A stretch of DNA of 64,000 nt from Echinometra lucunter (taxonomy: Eukaryota; Echinodermata; Echinoidea; Camarodonta; Echinometridae), in assembly GCA_029962745.1 (NCBI GenBank), contig CM057154.1, positions 25,445,651 through 25,509,650 on the forward strand, given 5' to 3'. The translations under genes were made by a program, and so were the position numbers. The notes under the pieces are model-generated. The model was not told the origin of the DNA and searched no databases. It saw only the letters and a list, made by a program, of their open reading frames with translations. Shown in pieces: positions 1-12,080 of this stretch. The first letter of the stretch is position 1; each line of letters starts with the position of its first letter.

Positions 1-1459
1 GATAGATGTCTCTCCATCTAGATGACAAAGGTCAAATTTAAAGTGTGATTTATAGAATAAACTCACATTGCAAAGAGAAACACAATTTAACATTACTTTT
101 AACAAAGTGTATTGAATTATCTTGACAAACATGATAACTATATGCTTTGCAAGAATTCATTCACCTAATAAGGAAAGAGTATGTATACATTTATTTCATT
201 TATTATTTCATCTTTATTACATTTTCCACTTTTTGAATATCTTTTGTTCAATTTTGCTTTATGGTTTTGTATTTCACTCTTAGACACTTCAGAGAAACAC
301 AATTTATCGTTACTTTACCAAAGTATATAGAATTATCTTGACAACTTGATGCTTTGCTACAATGCTCTTACTTAAGGAAAAGAGTATGTATTTATTTATT
401 TCATTATTTATTTCATCTTTATTACGTTCTTCCATTTTTTGAATATCTTTTGTTAAATTTTGCTTTATGGTTTTGTATTTCGCTCTTACATGTACACACT
501 TCACCCTTATACTACTCCCTATTTTTCCTTTTCTGTCTCTTTGTCTCTCAATATATTTCAATGTTGCTTCACTTTTTAAATTTTGATTATTGTTCTTTAA
601 TAAACTCTCTTGTCACATGACCTGATTTAAGAGATAAAGCAATAGTGCACCGATCTCGGTTCTGTTTTTATCCACTCATTATAATCATTAGTAGGCCTTT
701 ATACTCTAAGCTAAATCTTAGATCAGTGGATGCTCTTTCTTTCCCTTCATTTCTGCACATCTCACCTGTACTTCTCCCTCCCTCTTTATATTTTGATTCC
801 TGAAATCTGTTCGTCATTGCCATTATTCTTCAAATGTTGCTTCATTGTTCATAGTAAGAGTAAGGGTGTCATTAAGGAGACACCATCAGGCCTAAAAAAT
901 ATATATGTTTGTTTGCCATAACAGGGGAAACAAATAGAGTTAAATCTGGAGAACATGTAACCCTATGTGTTGTGCCTCCTTAATCTGCTCCGAGAGGTAA
1001 CAAGATTTAGTGTCGGATCCGAGACAGTCTCAGACGAAACAAAGACCGAGATTGAGACACTTGTGTCCAGAATCAGCCGAGACCAAATTAAATTGGGGTT
1101 TGGAAATAGCCTACAATGTTTATGTTATTTTCCTGGCATGATTCATTTGCATTCTGAGTTGGTCTTATTCTAGCCTTTAGCCAAGGCACTTGGTGCTGTT
1201 ATTTCCCTAAACGCGCCTGAATACATAGACTAATCGCACGACAACTGCGGTCCGTGGCCGGAGGTTCGCGGCTCGGTCCACTGATCACTGCCATAAATTC
1301 ACACTGTTTAGTCTATTTTTCAAACCTTGCGTGGCAGACAAGCAGAGTGCGAGGCCTTGCCCAAAGGCTAGTCTTATTTGAAATTGATTGACGATACGCC
1401 AAGAATTATCATGACGTAAATAAATTAGTTTGTAAAGGAAAATATCTAATTTGAGCTGA

Positions 1460-1590
1460 CTTTCCCATCTTTGATGTGGGCCCCCATAAAGGATTGAGGT
1501 GGGCCCCCAATACTGTTTGCCCCAGGTTTGCCCCCCCCCCCCCCCTCCCTAAGATGGGACCCTTCCGGCGTGCCTGTACCTATATACCAT
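1460..1590. repeat. Dispersed repeat end with poly-C tract
   Basis: A block with 'GATGTGGGCCCCCATAAAGG', 'GGTGGGCCCCCAA', 'GTTTGCCCC', a long C run and 'CCCTTCCGGCGTGCCTG' occurs here, again at 23106-23200 and again at 38563-38660. The shared 'TCCGGCGYGCCTG' end looks like a transposon terminus. The partner end was not identified. Confidence 0.55.
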
Positions 1591-2100
1591 TTCTGCTGAG
1601 AACAGTTTTTTTTTTACGCATTTTCAAACTGTATGCAATGACAATGCACAACGGTTTTTTTTTTTTAATACAAGTCACATACCCCAAACGTGCTGACAAC
1701 AATATCTGTAATAACAAAGGAATAATGGGAATGGGAATATAGGTAATTCTTTTTATATCTAGATTCTACATCTGTCTAGTTTCAGTGCGTTCATTCATTC
1801 TTCTACTTTTCTCATGCAGTTTATATTTTTATGTGACGATATAGGTTTCTCCATGTTTTTAAGATGACAAATGTGATATATATTGCAAACAGAAAAGCAT
1901 GTTCTTGTTACTTTTAACAAAGAATTATCTTGAAACTATTCGCTTTGCAATAATTCTCTCAGTTTAATAAAAACAGTAGGTATTCGTTTTAATTTAATTT
2001 TTTTTTCTTTACTACATTTTTTCCCTATTGAAAATCTTTTGTTGAATTTTACTTTGTAGTTTTGTTTTTCAGTTTTACATACTTCATTCTCGCTCCTTTT

Positions 2101-2103
<3 letters not shown>

Positions 2104-2162
<59 letters not shown>
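2104..2162. repeat. (TC)n followed by (AC)n microsatellite
   Basis: About 39 bp of TC dinucleotide pass directly into about 20 bp of AC dinucleotide. The open frame across it on the minus strand (poly RE and CV) is an artefact of the repeat. Confidence 0.9.
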
Positions 2163-2758
2163 TTGTCTCTCAGTATTCTTCATTGTTGCTTAACTTTTCA
2201 AAGTAAAAGTATGAAGCTATTTTGTGCTTGATTATTGTTATTTAATAAACTATCACATAACCTGATTCAGATCAGGAGATCATGGAGATAAAGCAATACT
2301 GCACTGATCTGGGTTTTGTTTTTATCCACTTGTTATAATCATTACTAGGCCTATATGCTCTATGCTAAATCTTAGATCAGTGGATACTCTTTCTTTCCCT
2401 TCATTTCTACACATCTCACCTTTACTCTTCTCTCCCTCTTTATCTCTTTATTCCTGAATCTGTACGTCACTGCCATTTTTCTTCAAATGTTGTTTTATTG
2501 GTCTTAGTAAGGGTGTCAGTAACGAGACACCATCATGGTGCTACATGTACAAGATATATTTCAATTAGACATGGAATCTTTGCTTGATAATGCTATCCAC
2601 GTTATTCAACCTGTCCTGTCACATCATCAAAAACATAATTAGTGAACTACATAAAATAAAGTATACCATGATCCTTCAGTAGGTTATTGGTGAGCTGGCA
2701 ACGTGTTGACAACATCTGCAATACTGGCAGAGGAATGATGTGGATAGGCCCATTTTCT

Positions 2759-2965
2759 TTATCTAGATTCTATAGTTCCGTCTAGTTTTAGTGCGTTTAT
2801 CACGTTGTTTATATCTTTATGTGAGATGAACATGTAGGTCTCTCCATCTTTTGTAGGTGACAAAGGTGATTTCATCTTACACATATCTGAGTCATCACAA
2901 TAGCCGGTATAGCAATAGACATAATTTCTATTGGAAAGTCTTCTTACCAAATATATATTTTGCAT
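2759..2965 (-). CDS. Small open frame within the dispersed repeat family, unknown function
   Basis: A 68-residue frame with normal amino-acid composition (contains KDGETYMFISHKDINNVIN) lies on the minus strand. Degenerate copies of the same DNA, where the frame is lost, occur near 10-40, 1840-1880 and 38915-38945, so this is the most intact member of the repeat. It has no recognised domain. It may be an exon of an old duplicated gene or part of a transposon. Function unknown; it may not be expressed. Confidence 0.3.
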   Translation of the reverse strand: MQNIYLVRRLSNRNYVYCYTGYCDDSDMCKMKSPLSPTKDGETYMFISHKDINNVINALKLDGTIESR

Positions 2966-3309
2966 TTTAGATAGTTATCATTCGAGGGGAAAATGTCATT
3001 TCTCTCCTTTCTAAATGAAAAAAAAAATGATACTCATATAATAACCGTATGGATTGGCATTATAATTTTGACCATCTTATCATGCTTATCTGGAAAGGAA
3101 TTCAAATCGTTTTACTGCTACCGTTCACACGCAAGGAAAAAAAAAACCGAAATTTGGATCGCGATTCTAATCTCGATTCAAATTTCGATTTTGTTTTTGA
3201 ACATTCACACACGGAAACAGGCAGGAGAGCCCACAAACTTCTCCGATTAAACGTCCGTTAAATGCTGGTATGATCTGGACGGGGAAAAATACACATCGAC
3301 AGAAAAAGG

Positions 3310-5870
3310 GCTATTAGACTGGGAGCCAGAGGGGGTTAGCTTAGCGAAAAAATTACCCTTTTTTTCATAGCCATAGCCGTAATATACGGATAAAACTATG
3401 GTAGGTAATACACGTCTGCCGTGCTTTATGTAGTGGGGCGGTCAGGAGGGGCCCCTAAATAGGTCCAAATATTGAGCTAGATTAGCGAGAAAAATACCTT
3501 CATGAAAACTAGTGGAAATTGACCATGACCCCTGAATCATAAATGACCAATGCCAGACATTTTAGGGGGTGGGTTGTGCCCGCAAGAAACCCCCCAATAT
3601 CCAAACGCCCATTCCTTTGTATACAACGGGAAAATAATAATTTCAGACAATGAGCTCGATAAGAAAAACAAATAGACCCCTTAAAACCTGGTAGAACTTG
3701 TTAAGCAAGACCCCCTATGTCATGAATGACCCCGCCAGACATTTTCAGTGGTAGGTTGTGCCCGCTAGACGCCCCCCAAATAAAATCAAAATGCTTCACC
3801 ATTACTGTTCAATAAAACATTGTAAACTTTAATACAGTGAACTACTATAATTTCAAAACAAGTTACCCCCATGAAACCTCGCGGAAATAGTCAAACTCGT
3901 TATTCTTCGTAGTGGATGACCCCTGTCAGACATTGTCAGATGTGGGTTGTGTCCGCCAGAAGCCCCCAAACCAAGGGAAAAACGCCCATTCGTCAATGCA
4001 CAGATAAAAATGACAAGTTTGAGACAATACATGTAATAAGCTAAAATATCTAAACAAGTTACCCCATGAAACCTAATGGAAATTGTCAAGCATATTCCCC
4101 TGCATAGTGGATGTCTCCTGCCAGACATTGTCAGCGGTGGGTTGTGTCCGCTAGAAGCCCCCAAACATTGTGCCAAAATAATCCCAAAACGTCCATTTCG
4201 TTAGACTAGACGTGCACAATGTACAATATGAATATAAATATGAAACAAGGAACTAGATTAGTAAAATAAATCACCCCCATGAAACCTAGTGGAAATTGTC
4301 AAACATGTTCCCCTGCATAGTGGATATCCCCTGCCAGACATGGTCAGCGGTGGGTTGTGTCCGCCAGAAGCCCTCAAACCAAGAGGAAAAAATGCCCATT
4401 CATCAATGGACAGATAAAAATGACAAGTTTGAGACAATACATGCAGTAAGCTAAAATATCTAATCAAGTTACCCCCATGAAACCTAATCTAAATTGTCAA
4501 GCATGTTCCCCTTGATAGTGGATGTCCCCTGCCAGACAATGTCAGCGGTGGGTTGTGTCCGCCAGAAGCCTCCAAACCAAGAAGAAAAACGCCCATTCAT
4601 CAATGCACAGATAAAAATGACAAGTTTGAGACAATACATGCAATAAGCTAAAATATCTAATCAAGTTACCCCCATGAAACCTAATCTAAATTGTCAAGCA
4701 TGTTCCCCTTGATAGTGGATGTCCCCTGCCAGACAATGTCAGCGGTGGGTTGTGTCCGCCAGAAGCCCCTAAACATTGTGCCAAAATAATCCCAAAACGT
4801 CCATTTCGTTAGACTAGACGTGCACAATGTACAAAATGAATATAAATTTGAAACAAGGAACTAGATTAGTAAAATAAATCACCCCCATGAAACCTAGTGG
4901 AAACTGTCAAACGTGTTCTCCTGCATAGTGGATATCCCCTGCCAGACATTGTCACCGGTGGGTTGTGTCCGCCAGAAGCCCCCAAACCAAGGGGGAAAAA
5001 TGCCCATTCATCAGTGGACAGAAATATTAATGATAAGTTTGAGACAATAAGTTGAAATATCTAAACAAGTTACCCCCATGAAACTAATGAAAATTGTCAA
5101 GCCTGATCCACTGCATAGTGGATGTCCCCTGCCAGACATTGTCAGGGGTGGGTTGTGTCCGTCAGAAGCCCCCAAACGTCGTGCCAAAAATCCCAAAACG
5201 TCCATAGTGCACAATACAATGTGTCATGTGCAATAGGAATATACATTTGAAACAATGAACTAGATTAAAAAGAAATCACCCGCATGAAACCTAGTAGAAC
5301 TTGTCAAACACGTTCCCCTGCAAAGTGGATGTCTGCTCCCAGACATTGTCAGCGGTGGGTTGTGTCCGCCAGAAGCCCCAGGGGGGGGGGGGGGGGGGGG
5401 GGGTGGGGAGGGAACGCCAGTTCATCAATGCACAGATAAAAATAATAAGTAAGAGAAAATATGCAAAAATATCTAAACAAGTTACCCCCACGAACCTAAT
5501 GGAAATTATCAAGCATGTTCCCGTTCATAGTGGATGTCCCTTATCAGACATGGTCAGCGGTGGGTTGTGTCCGCCAGAAGCCCACAAACATTGTGCCAAA
5601 ATAATCTCAAGACGTCCATTTCGTTAGACTAGTGCACAATCGTGACAATAGTTTTTATGAATGGTCGTTTTTCCCCTTGGTTTGGGTTCTGGCGGACACA
5701 AAACACCGCTGACAATATCTGGCAGGGGACATCCACTATGAAGGGGAACATGCTTCACAATTTCACGAGGTTTTATGGGGGTAACTTGTTTAGATATTTT
5801 AGCTTATTGTCTTAAACCTGTCATTAATATCTGTGCATTGACGAATGGGCGTTTTTCCCCCTTGGTTTTG
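3310..5870. repeat. Satellite-like tandem array, ~190-215 bp unit
   Basis: About 11 units repeat head to tail. Each has 'GGTGGGTTGTGTCCGCCAGA' or a close variant, seen near 3561, 3749, 3941, 4137, 4351, 4550, 4744, 4959, 5150, 5356 and 5562. Each unit also carries 'CCTGCCAGACATTGTCAG' and 'ACCCCCATGAAACCTA'. A last copy at about 5660-5870 is inverted. Units near 3.5-3.8 kb are the most diverged, as is usual for array edges. The small open frames across the array (3853-4176, 4258-4467, 5011-5214) are periodic artefacts. A related array lies at 39285-40330 in opposite orientation. Confidence 0.85.
5381..5403. repeat. Poly-G tract inside the satellite array
   Basis: A run of about 22 G interrupts one satellite unit after 'CAGAAGCCCCA', where the other units have 'CAAACCAAGG'. 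It looks like a local slippage expansion. Confidence 0.8.
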
Positions 5871-5975
5871 GGGCTTCTATACTAGTATACTATAGTCAGC
5901 TTGGGAGAGTTTGGTACACACTTCATTTGGGCATGCGATGGCAATCTATATTTTTCAGACTCAGGTCCAGGTACC

Positions 5976-6664
5976 ATAGTATACAAATAATGAATGTTTA
6001 TGAGTGCAATGGACAGAATATTTCATGAGGTGAAAGATGAAATGATCCATTCAACGAGGCGCAGCCGAGTCGTACGTAGTGTACCGGGCTCTCGGCCAGC
6101 GTGCAATGGAGCAAATCGTATGGATCCAAAATTGCACGGTAAATGGAGCCACTTTTGCACGATGGATGACGTCATAGTGCAATGGGACAAATGATGAATA
6201 TCAAACAACCAATCAAATGACAGGGATCTATCTAGGTGTCATATAATATACAAATAATGAATGTTTATGAGTGCAATGGTGAAAGATGAAATTATTGATC
6301 CATTCAACTCAGCTTCGCCTCGTTGAATGGATCATTTCATCTTTCACCTCATGAAATATTCTCTCCATTGCACGAATGAAAAAACAATCATTATTTGTTT
6401 TATATGACACCTAAAAATAGATCAAAACGCAATAAATCAATAGCGCTATACGCTAGCGCGCTGTTCACTGCAAACGCAAGCGTTTTACGTACGCAGTGTG
6501 CCGGGCTCTCGGCTAGCGTGCAATGGAGCAAATCGTATGGATCCAAAATTGCACGGTAAATGGAGTCACTTTTGCACGATTGATGACGTCATAGTGCAAT
6601 GGGACAAATGATGAATATCAAACAACCCATCAAATGACAGGGATCTATCTAGGTGTCATATAAT
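5976..6664. mobile_element. Composite foldback/MITE insertion specific to copy A
   Basis: In copies B and C the sequence runs from 'CAGGTACC' directly into 'TGTTGTTGCATC'; copy A has about 690 bp in between. The insert contains a near-identical direct repeat of about 175 bp (about 6070-6245 and 6488-6664, both ending 'AGGTGTCATATAAT'). It also contains an inverted pair: 'GATGAAATGATCCATTCAAC' near 6038 and its reverse complement near 6322. It looks like several copies of one MITE family nested together. No coding capacity is seen. Confidence 0.7.
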
Positions 6665-8436
6665 AAATGTTGTTGCATCATTATTTTAAAAACAGTATGA
6701 AGCTGATGAAACTCTTTTCTGATTTCATTTCTGGCAAAACCCATATGTAAAATGCATCCATATACAACATAACCATTTCAAATTATTTTACTGGAGCTTG
6801 AAGAGCCGTTCAGTTGACTTGGAGTTACAAGTCGGTTGGCAGATATTTTCTGATGAAAGTCATATGGCAGCAAGGTGGCCATATCATTCAGATATCTAAT
6901 GGGCCTGACAGCATAACATTTCTTTAAACATGATTTGATGACTTTTTTAGGCTCATTCGTTCCGCTTCAGATATTTTATAGGCCCCAGTGTATTTTGATA
7001 AAAAAATAACACTTTGATCTTCTTAACAAAACGTTTCAGGAAGTCCAGGACAGTGGTTCATAATCTAGAAAGAAGCGTCATTCCCCCCCCCCCAAAAAAA
7101 AATAAATAAAAAATAAAAACACCCCCAAATGTTCCATTAAGATAATACAAATCTACTGTACATCTATGATATTGTTTGAGAATAATTTCTTGTGTTTTGT
7201 GTGAGAGAGGAGGGGGGGGGGGTACTTTGATTAGAATGATAATGCAACATAACTGTCGCAAAAATTTAGGTCTTACCCTTCCCCTTCGTGTTTCCCGAAT
7301 ATTTCTGAAACACCGCTTGCTTAAGGGGGTTAAACTAACATGAAGCTCAGGGGTTCAGCACCCCCTGTGAAAAAAAATTGTTCCCAGGGGCCTGTCTCTG
7401 ATTGGGGATGTTAGAGTGTAGGCCTAATCGGTGTGATCATGAGGCAGTGATGCCCAAGAATGGCTGTTAATATGAACTGAACAATGACAATTCTTGCAGC
7501 GTATTTCTATGGCATAATTATTTTGTAGATGTCAGATTTGGCGTACACGGGTGCTTCATGGGATTCGCCGAGTAGGATTGCCTGAACACACGGGAATTCC
7601 TCTGATTCCATAGAGCTGAGAGAGGGTGGTCGTTGAGGAATCAGGGTTGAATTATACGACTTTTTGTCAAACACCTTAATGTAGGATTAAGTTTCAAACT
7701 ACTCCTGCGTGAAGTGCATATCCACTTCGGATGAATTTCTGGGTCATTGTTATCTGTATTTATGATATTCCATTTAACATGCTTGCAAATTGCTTTAAAC
7801 CATGCCGTCTCCGGCCATTTCTCCCCCAATACAGCCGAGATACGTCATTGAGCCATAAATTTCGGAGTGTGTATTTATATCTTCCTTATGAAAACTGTTG
7901 GCCTACATGTACAACATTTGCATAAAAATGGTCAGCTTTGAAAGATATTAGCCCAATTTTTTAAAGAAACCGGATTTTTTTAAAGAAATGACTTGAATGC
8001 ACCTCACCAAATTTCACGACAGCATCGTAGATAGTCCCTTAAAGTAACTAAGAATATTCACTGTGCCAGTAAAATCATGTGAATTAGATTATGTGGGTAA
8101 AAATTAGTAATATATTAGAGGAGATTTATTGTGACTTTGCTTACGTGCGTCGATCAGTAAGTGAGTCTTAAGTGAATCATGGGGTTCGTGATTGCCTAAA
8201 TTGGCCTTTTGGATGGAAGGCCGGGAAAAACGCGACCAAGTACGTAAGTAGAGCATTCCTATAACCCTTATCAAATATTTTACTGAAAATTTTAAGTAAT
8301 TTATTTCAGATCAGGAGAATGAAAAAAAAACAAAAAACGAGAAGCCATCGTCAGCGCCCTCATTTGACCATATTAGGTAGAACCACTAAATAATTCCGTC
8401 TCTTGCGGCTATAATTATGTCTGTATATCTGCCAAG
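6665..8436. repeat. Non-coding block of copy A
   Basis: This stretch is shared with copy B (about 44574-46303) and copy C (about 62350-60610). It holds a poly-C/poly-A motif at 7083-7110, a G run at 7210-7220 and short open frames that are not conserved in frame between copies. I see no gene here. Confidence 0.6.
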
Positions 8437-9315
8437 ATGTCTGCGCCCTCGAAGCGCTCATTGGTGGTGTGGTTAACGAACATACGTGTATATTTGGAGC
8501 CCGGGGGATGTGTTTCATTGAGGCCAGTACATCATCCGCGTAAATCACTTTCTGAAAAGCACCCTAAACGGGGAGTAAGGTAGGGGTGATTTTGATACCC
8601 TAAACGGGGAAACAATCTCAGATTTTTAAACCCTTAACGGAGATTTTATATCTTGCATTGTTTTTATATACCCTAAGCGGGAATATCTTCAACTAGACGT
8701 TTTTCCGTTTTTCAAGTTAAAAAAACAAAAAACAAAAACCTGCTTGTAAACACATGAAAGAATATTTTCTCATTAAAAGAGAGGTATTTTTTTCTCTTCT
8801 TCACAAAATACACACACAGTAACGATTGATTTGCCATATTTTTATTCCATCGTCAGGGTCTATCAAATTCCCTACCCTTTTCGGGTTCCGGCATTAGTGA
8901 ATTTGATACCCTTTTTTCTGATTTTTGCTGTTTTTGATACCCTAAAGTGGGTCCCCGGGTTCCCCGCCCGGTCCTGAAAAACGACCCTTTTTCTACGTTT
9001 TTGTTTACGCGGATGATGTACAAGCCTCAATGAGACACATCCCCGGGGATTTAGAGTCAGCTAAAAACAAGTTTACCACTGTTTACGGGAGATCAAAACA
9101 CTGCTATGCGCGCATCCCAGAATATTCTCCTCGCCAAAAAAGTAAAGATGTTTATGAATAGGGCAACACCACCACTGCCACATCAAATGAAGGCAGGAAG
9201 GCCATTCGATTCGAGTGACTACACATACACTGTTGGCTTACAGAGAGTATATATTGTGATCACTCAATTTATACATTATCCATTTTTAATGTCTCGTGCT
9301 CTCCATGATTTCTAA
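8437..9315 (+). pseudogene. Copy A of a short conserved open frame, split by a transposon
   Basis: The reading frame starts at 'CCAAGATGTCTGCGCCC' exactly as in the intact copy B frame (46304-46576). After about 20 codons it is interrupted by a 549-bp element at 8500-9048, then resumes ('LLAKKVKMFMNRATPP', 'SSDYTYTVGLQR'). A further small indel follows the insertion ('GTTTACCACTGTTTACGGG' against 'GTTAAAGGG' in B). This copy cannot make the B protein. Confidence 0.5.
8500..9048. mobile_element. 549-bp TIR transposon with 8-bp TSD (non-autonomous)
   Basis: The element starts 'CCCGGGGGATGTGTTTCATT' and ends with the imperfect reverse complement ('CACATCCCCGGGG'). The terminal inverted repeats extend about 45 bp and share 'TTTACGCGGATGATGTAC' type sequence. 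Flanks are ATTTGGAG (8492-8499) and ATTTAGAG (9049-9056), an 8-bp target-site duplication with one change. Copies B and C have the empty site. Internal 'ACCCTAAACGGGGA' repeats are visible. No transposase. An 8-bp TSD fits hAT-like families. Confidence 0.8.
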
Positions 9316-9359
9316 TTCACTATTCTTACCTGTAACACATTCATTCACTTCGGCATTTT

Positions 9360-9515
9360 CAGCACTAACATTTTTACCTTTGGCATTTTACCTCTGATAT
9401 TTCTTCCTCTAATTTTTTACATGTGACAATTTTTCCTCTGACATTTTTACCTCTGACATTTTTACCTCTGACATTTTCACTTCTGACATTTTTACCTCTG
9501 ACATTTTTACACCGA
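9360..9515 (-). repeat. 15-bp minisatellite (copy A)
   Basis: On the minus strand the unit 'AAAATGTCAGAGGTA' is repeated and would read KMSEV per unit. In copy A the downstream frame is broken by an in-frame stop and indels, unlike copies B and C. The minisatellite sits at the same position in all three copies. Confidence 0.75.
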
Positions 9516-10481
9516 ACCGGAAATACATGTAATCTGTCACTTTATTTCCGGGGTTTTTAATTCTTTTCATCAGTGGACCAAAATGGATCTGAGTTACGTC
9601 GGTGACCTCACTTTTTTTTTTTCACCTACATGAATTGTGTACAAAATAACGTTAGCGTATGGGACAGACTTTTGCAATTCAAGCTTTCAGCTTCTAATTT
9701 GTGCAAGCGAGCGTAAGGAAATAGAAAAGGAAGATATTTCACTAAAGATATAATCTATTCATAAGAAAGCTAGATGAAAATTATAAATTACAAAGAAAAC
9801 ATTTCACTGCTCAAACATGTCAAACATGAGGTGGCAGATTCCCGAATGAATTAATTTTTAAAACTTTTTTATGTGATGTGTGTGTTTGTTTAGGGGGGGG
9901 GGGTCAACCCCTAGCCTCCTCCATATGCCTGTAAGCCCCCACTGTGCGTTTGATGGAGATTGGACTATTGAAAGTACCTATTCACGTTTAATACATTTTT
10001 TTTCCAAAATATTACGTACCGGTAGACCTAAGACATGGGAGCAGTTAACTGCCTTTTATGTCATTTTCGAGGAGAAAATTTGTAAAATGAAATATATTTT
10101 TCTGGCCGAATGCATATTCTCACTCGCCGCATTTTCATTTCATTTTCATTTAATTTATTTATTTCATTCACCATAAAAATACAGAAATATGACACATGTA
10201 CATGAGATAGAAATGGTAACATAAAACAAATAAATGTATTAAAATAATACATTTACACAACAGACATTTTATGGGAATGGGGGTCAACAAAAGAGCATTT
10301 AGCCTTATAAGACGCTGACCCCTATGTACTATAAATCACAAAAGCAAAATATTTGTGATACACAAAAGGGTGGCCAGAAAGGATGGGACTTGATTTTTTT
10401 TTAACTCTTCAAAGAAGGGATTTTTCTTAAAGTGATTTGAATATTGTTCCAAACTGGGACCTTTAAAATGAATTTATATTT

Positions 10482-12080
10482 TTAGATATAAATTTTGGGT
10501 AAATGAAAATTGGTGGCATTGCGAGTGTTACATTCATGAATGTTACTGTTGAGAGAAAATTTTGAGAGTATGTATGGTGGTAATAATCCTTTAGAGCACA
10601 TTAACATAAAAATAGCAATATTCAAAATATTTATATCATATACACTTAACATATTTAACTCATTAAAAAGTAGTAATGAGAGGGCATTATATGGCACTTT
10701 AGAAATTATGCGAATTGCTTTTTTTCTGAAGTACAAATAGTTTAGAAAAAAATAATTATATTCATTGGCCCAAGCAAAGTTACAGTAATTTATGTGTGAC
10801 AAAATCATTGAATGATATTACATAATCAAAATATATAGGGAAATGTTTGGGCCGAAAAAGAACACCCACACATTTTGCAATACGATTGCACGCGACTCCA
10901 ATGTGTTCATACCAAGTCAATTAATCGTCGATGTACACACCAAGAAATTTAACAACAGAAACCCGAGATATGTTCTGACCATTGAAACTTGGAGTGAAAT
11001 CATTTTCGTAAAATTTTCTTTCTGTAAATATATATTTTTATTTTTACATTTACTAGTAGTTTATTATTAATTGTTGTTTCACTTTTCTTTCTCTCCCCCT
11101 CTCTCCCTATTCTTCCTTCTTTCTTGCTCTGCTTCTATCCTCTTTCCTAACTCTGTGCCCCTTTGTGAAATTACATCCACTTTTTGCAATACATGTATTA
11201 CATTTCATGTTTCCCACTGAGGGAATTTCTTACCTAATTTTCATCAACTGAAGAATAATGATATCTGTGCCTACTACCTTGCCATAATTCATAATCTTAA
11301 TTCCATTCCTCTGGGGTTCAGACAAGCAGTCACATTCCCACATTTAATAATTCCTTTAAGTGCTTAGTTCTTTGAGTGCTGTATGATTGTAATTGTGTTT
11401 GTATTTGTATTTGTTCTCTTTTTTATATACATGTACTTAATCATTACTCCCCTTCTCCCTGCTCCTTTTCTCTCCTCCTTTTCTTTGACTCTCTCCATTT
11501 CTCCTTATTTTCTTTTTCCTTGCTGATTTCCTTCTCCTCATCACCTTTCATCCTCTTGGGAGTAAATTTGAAGGGAAATGAGACCCTGGGGAAGATTGGT
11601 TTGGTGGGAGGGGGGGGGGAGGTTCTCTCTGTTCTTTCTTTCCATGGAGGTTTATTTGTTTTCCCCTGGGTCTCATTCTCCTTGGTTGTATTGTTATATA
11701 TAAGGTGTATTTTATTAGTTGTAATTGATTGTTATTTATTCTGTAATTTTATTTCACATATGTATTTATGTATGTTTTTAATTTGTACACAAGGCATGTG
11801 TCGGTCTTTGGACCGTTTGTCCTTTTTTTTTTATTGTTTTTAAATGAATGAAATCCGATATATATATCAACCAATCATTCATTTTAATTAATTCATCATT
11901 AAACATGTTCATCAATAAACTTAAACCTGGGTTTAACATGAACACACTGGTGTCGTCTGCAAAAAAATGAAATGCAAAAGTTGTGAAGAACTGATAACAT
12001 CATTGAATATAAATCAAGAAAAGTAATGGGCCAAGCGTAAGAACAGGGGCTCTATTTCTTCATCTCTTTGCACGTATCAA
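10482..12080 (-). pseudogene. Degenerate non-LTR retrotransposon RT fragment (copy A)
   Basis: Minus-strand frames give the C-terminal part of a LINE reverse transcriptase: 'HINYCNFAWANEYNYFFL', 'KKAIRIISKVPYNA', 'CNTRNATNFHLP' (10482-10808), and, further upstream in the element, 'VKFLGVYIDD' (about 10930) and an FADD catalytic box region near 11950. The order is that of CR1/Jockey-type elements. An insert of about 850 bp (about 11020-11885) splits the region between the FADD box and the 'FLGVYIDD' motif. Stops and frameshifts are present. Copies B and C have lost the 10510-10785 part. Confidence 0.65.
11020..11885 (+). mobile_element. Retroelement 3' end inserted in the LINE fragment (copy A)
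   Basis: This block interrupts the older LINE in all three copies (B about 49410-50235; C about 57662-58470). Its plus-strand end is 'GACCGTTTGTCC...' followed by an 'AATAAAATCC'-type end (mutated here) and a TA repeat, which looks like a retrotransposon 3' terminus. The 155-residue open frame at 11376-11843 is a C/T-rich hydrophobic frame with no domain and is not conserved in length between copies. Confidence 0.5.

Larger units (their letters stand above)
1..2560. repeat. Degenerate tandem/dispersed repeat family, window start
   Basis: The region contains several diverged copies of one unit. A short direct duplication is visible between about 60-270 and 285-490 (same order of 'ATTATCTTGACAA', 'GCTTTGC' and 'TTTCATCTTTATTAC'), and a third copy lies at 1885-2060. 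Larger blocks recur: 'TCTCTCCATCT' near 10, 1845 and 2845; a 'GATCAGTGGAT' segment near 722 and 2374. The same blocks recur at 34.7-35.0 kb and 37.85-38.95 kb. No intact gene is visible here; the open frames at 354-620 and 730-921 are AT-rich and do not resemble known domains. Confidence 0.6.

Noticed and set aside
1936..2163. Frame with poly-RE/CV stretch
   Set aside because: Microsatellite translation only.
3310..5870. Possible CRISPR-like repeat-spacer array
   Set aside because: The units are ~195 bp and similar throughout, with no short identical repeats or unique spacers, and the genome is eukaryotic.
11376..11843. 155-residue hydrophobic plus-strand frame, also seen as 49773-50219 and, reversed, 58118-57685
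   Set aside because: C/T-rich low-complexity sequence in a retroelement 3' region; length and frame are not conserved between copies.
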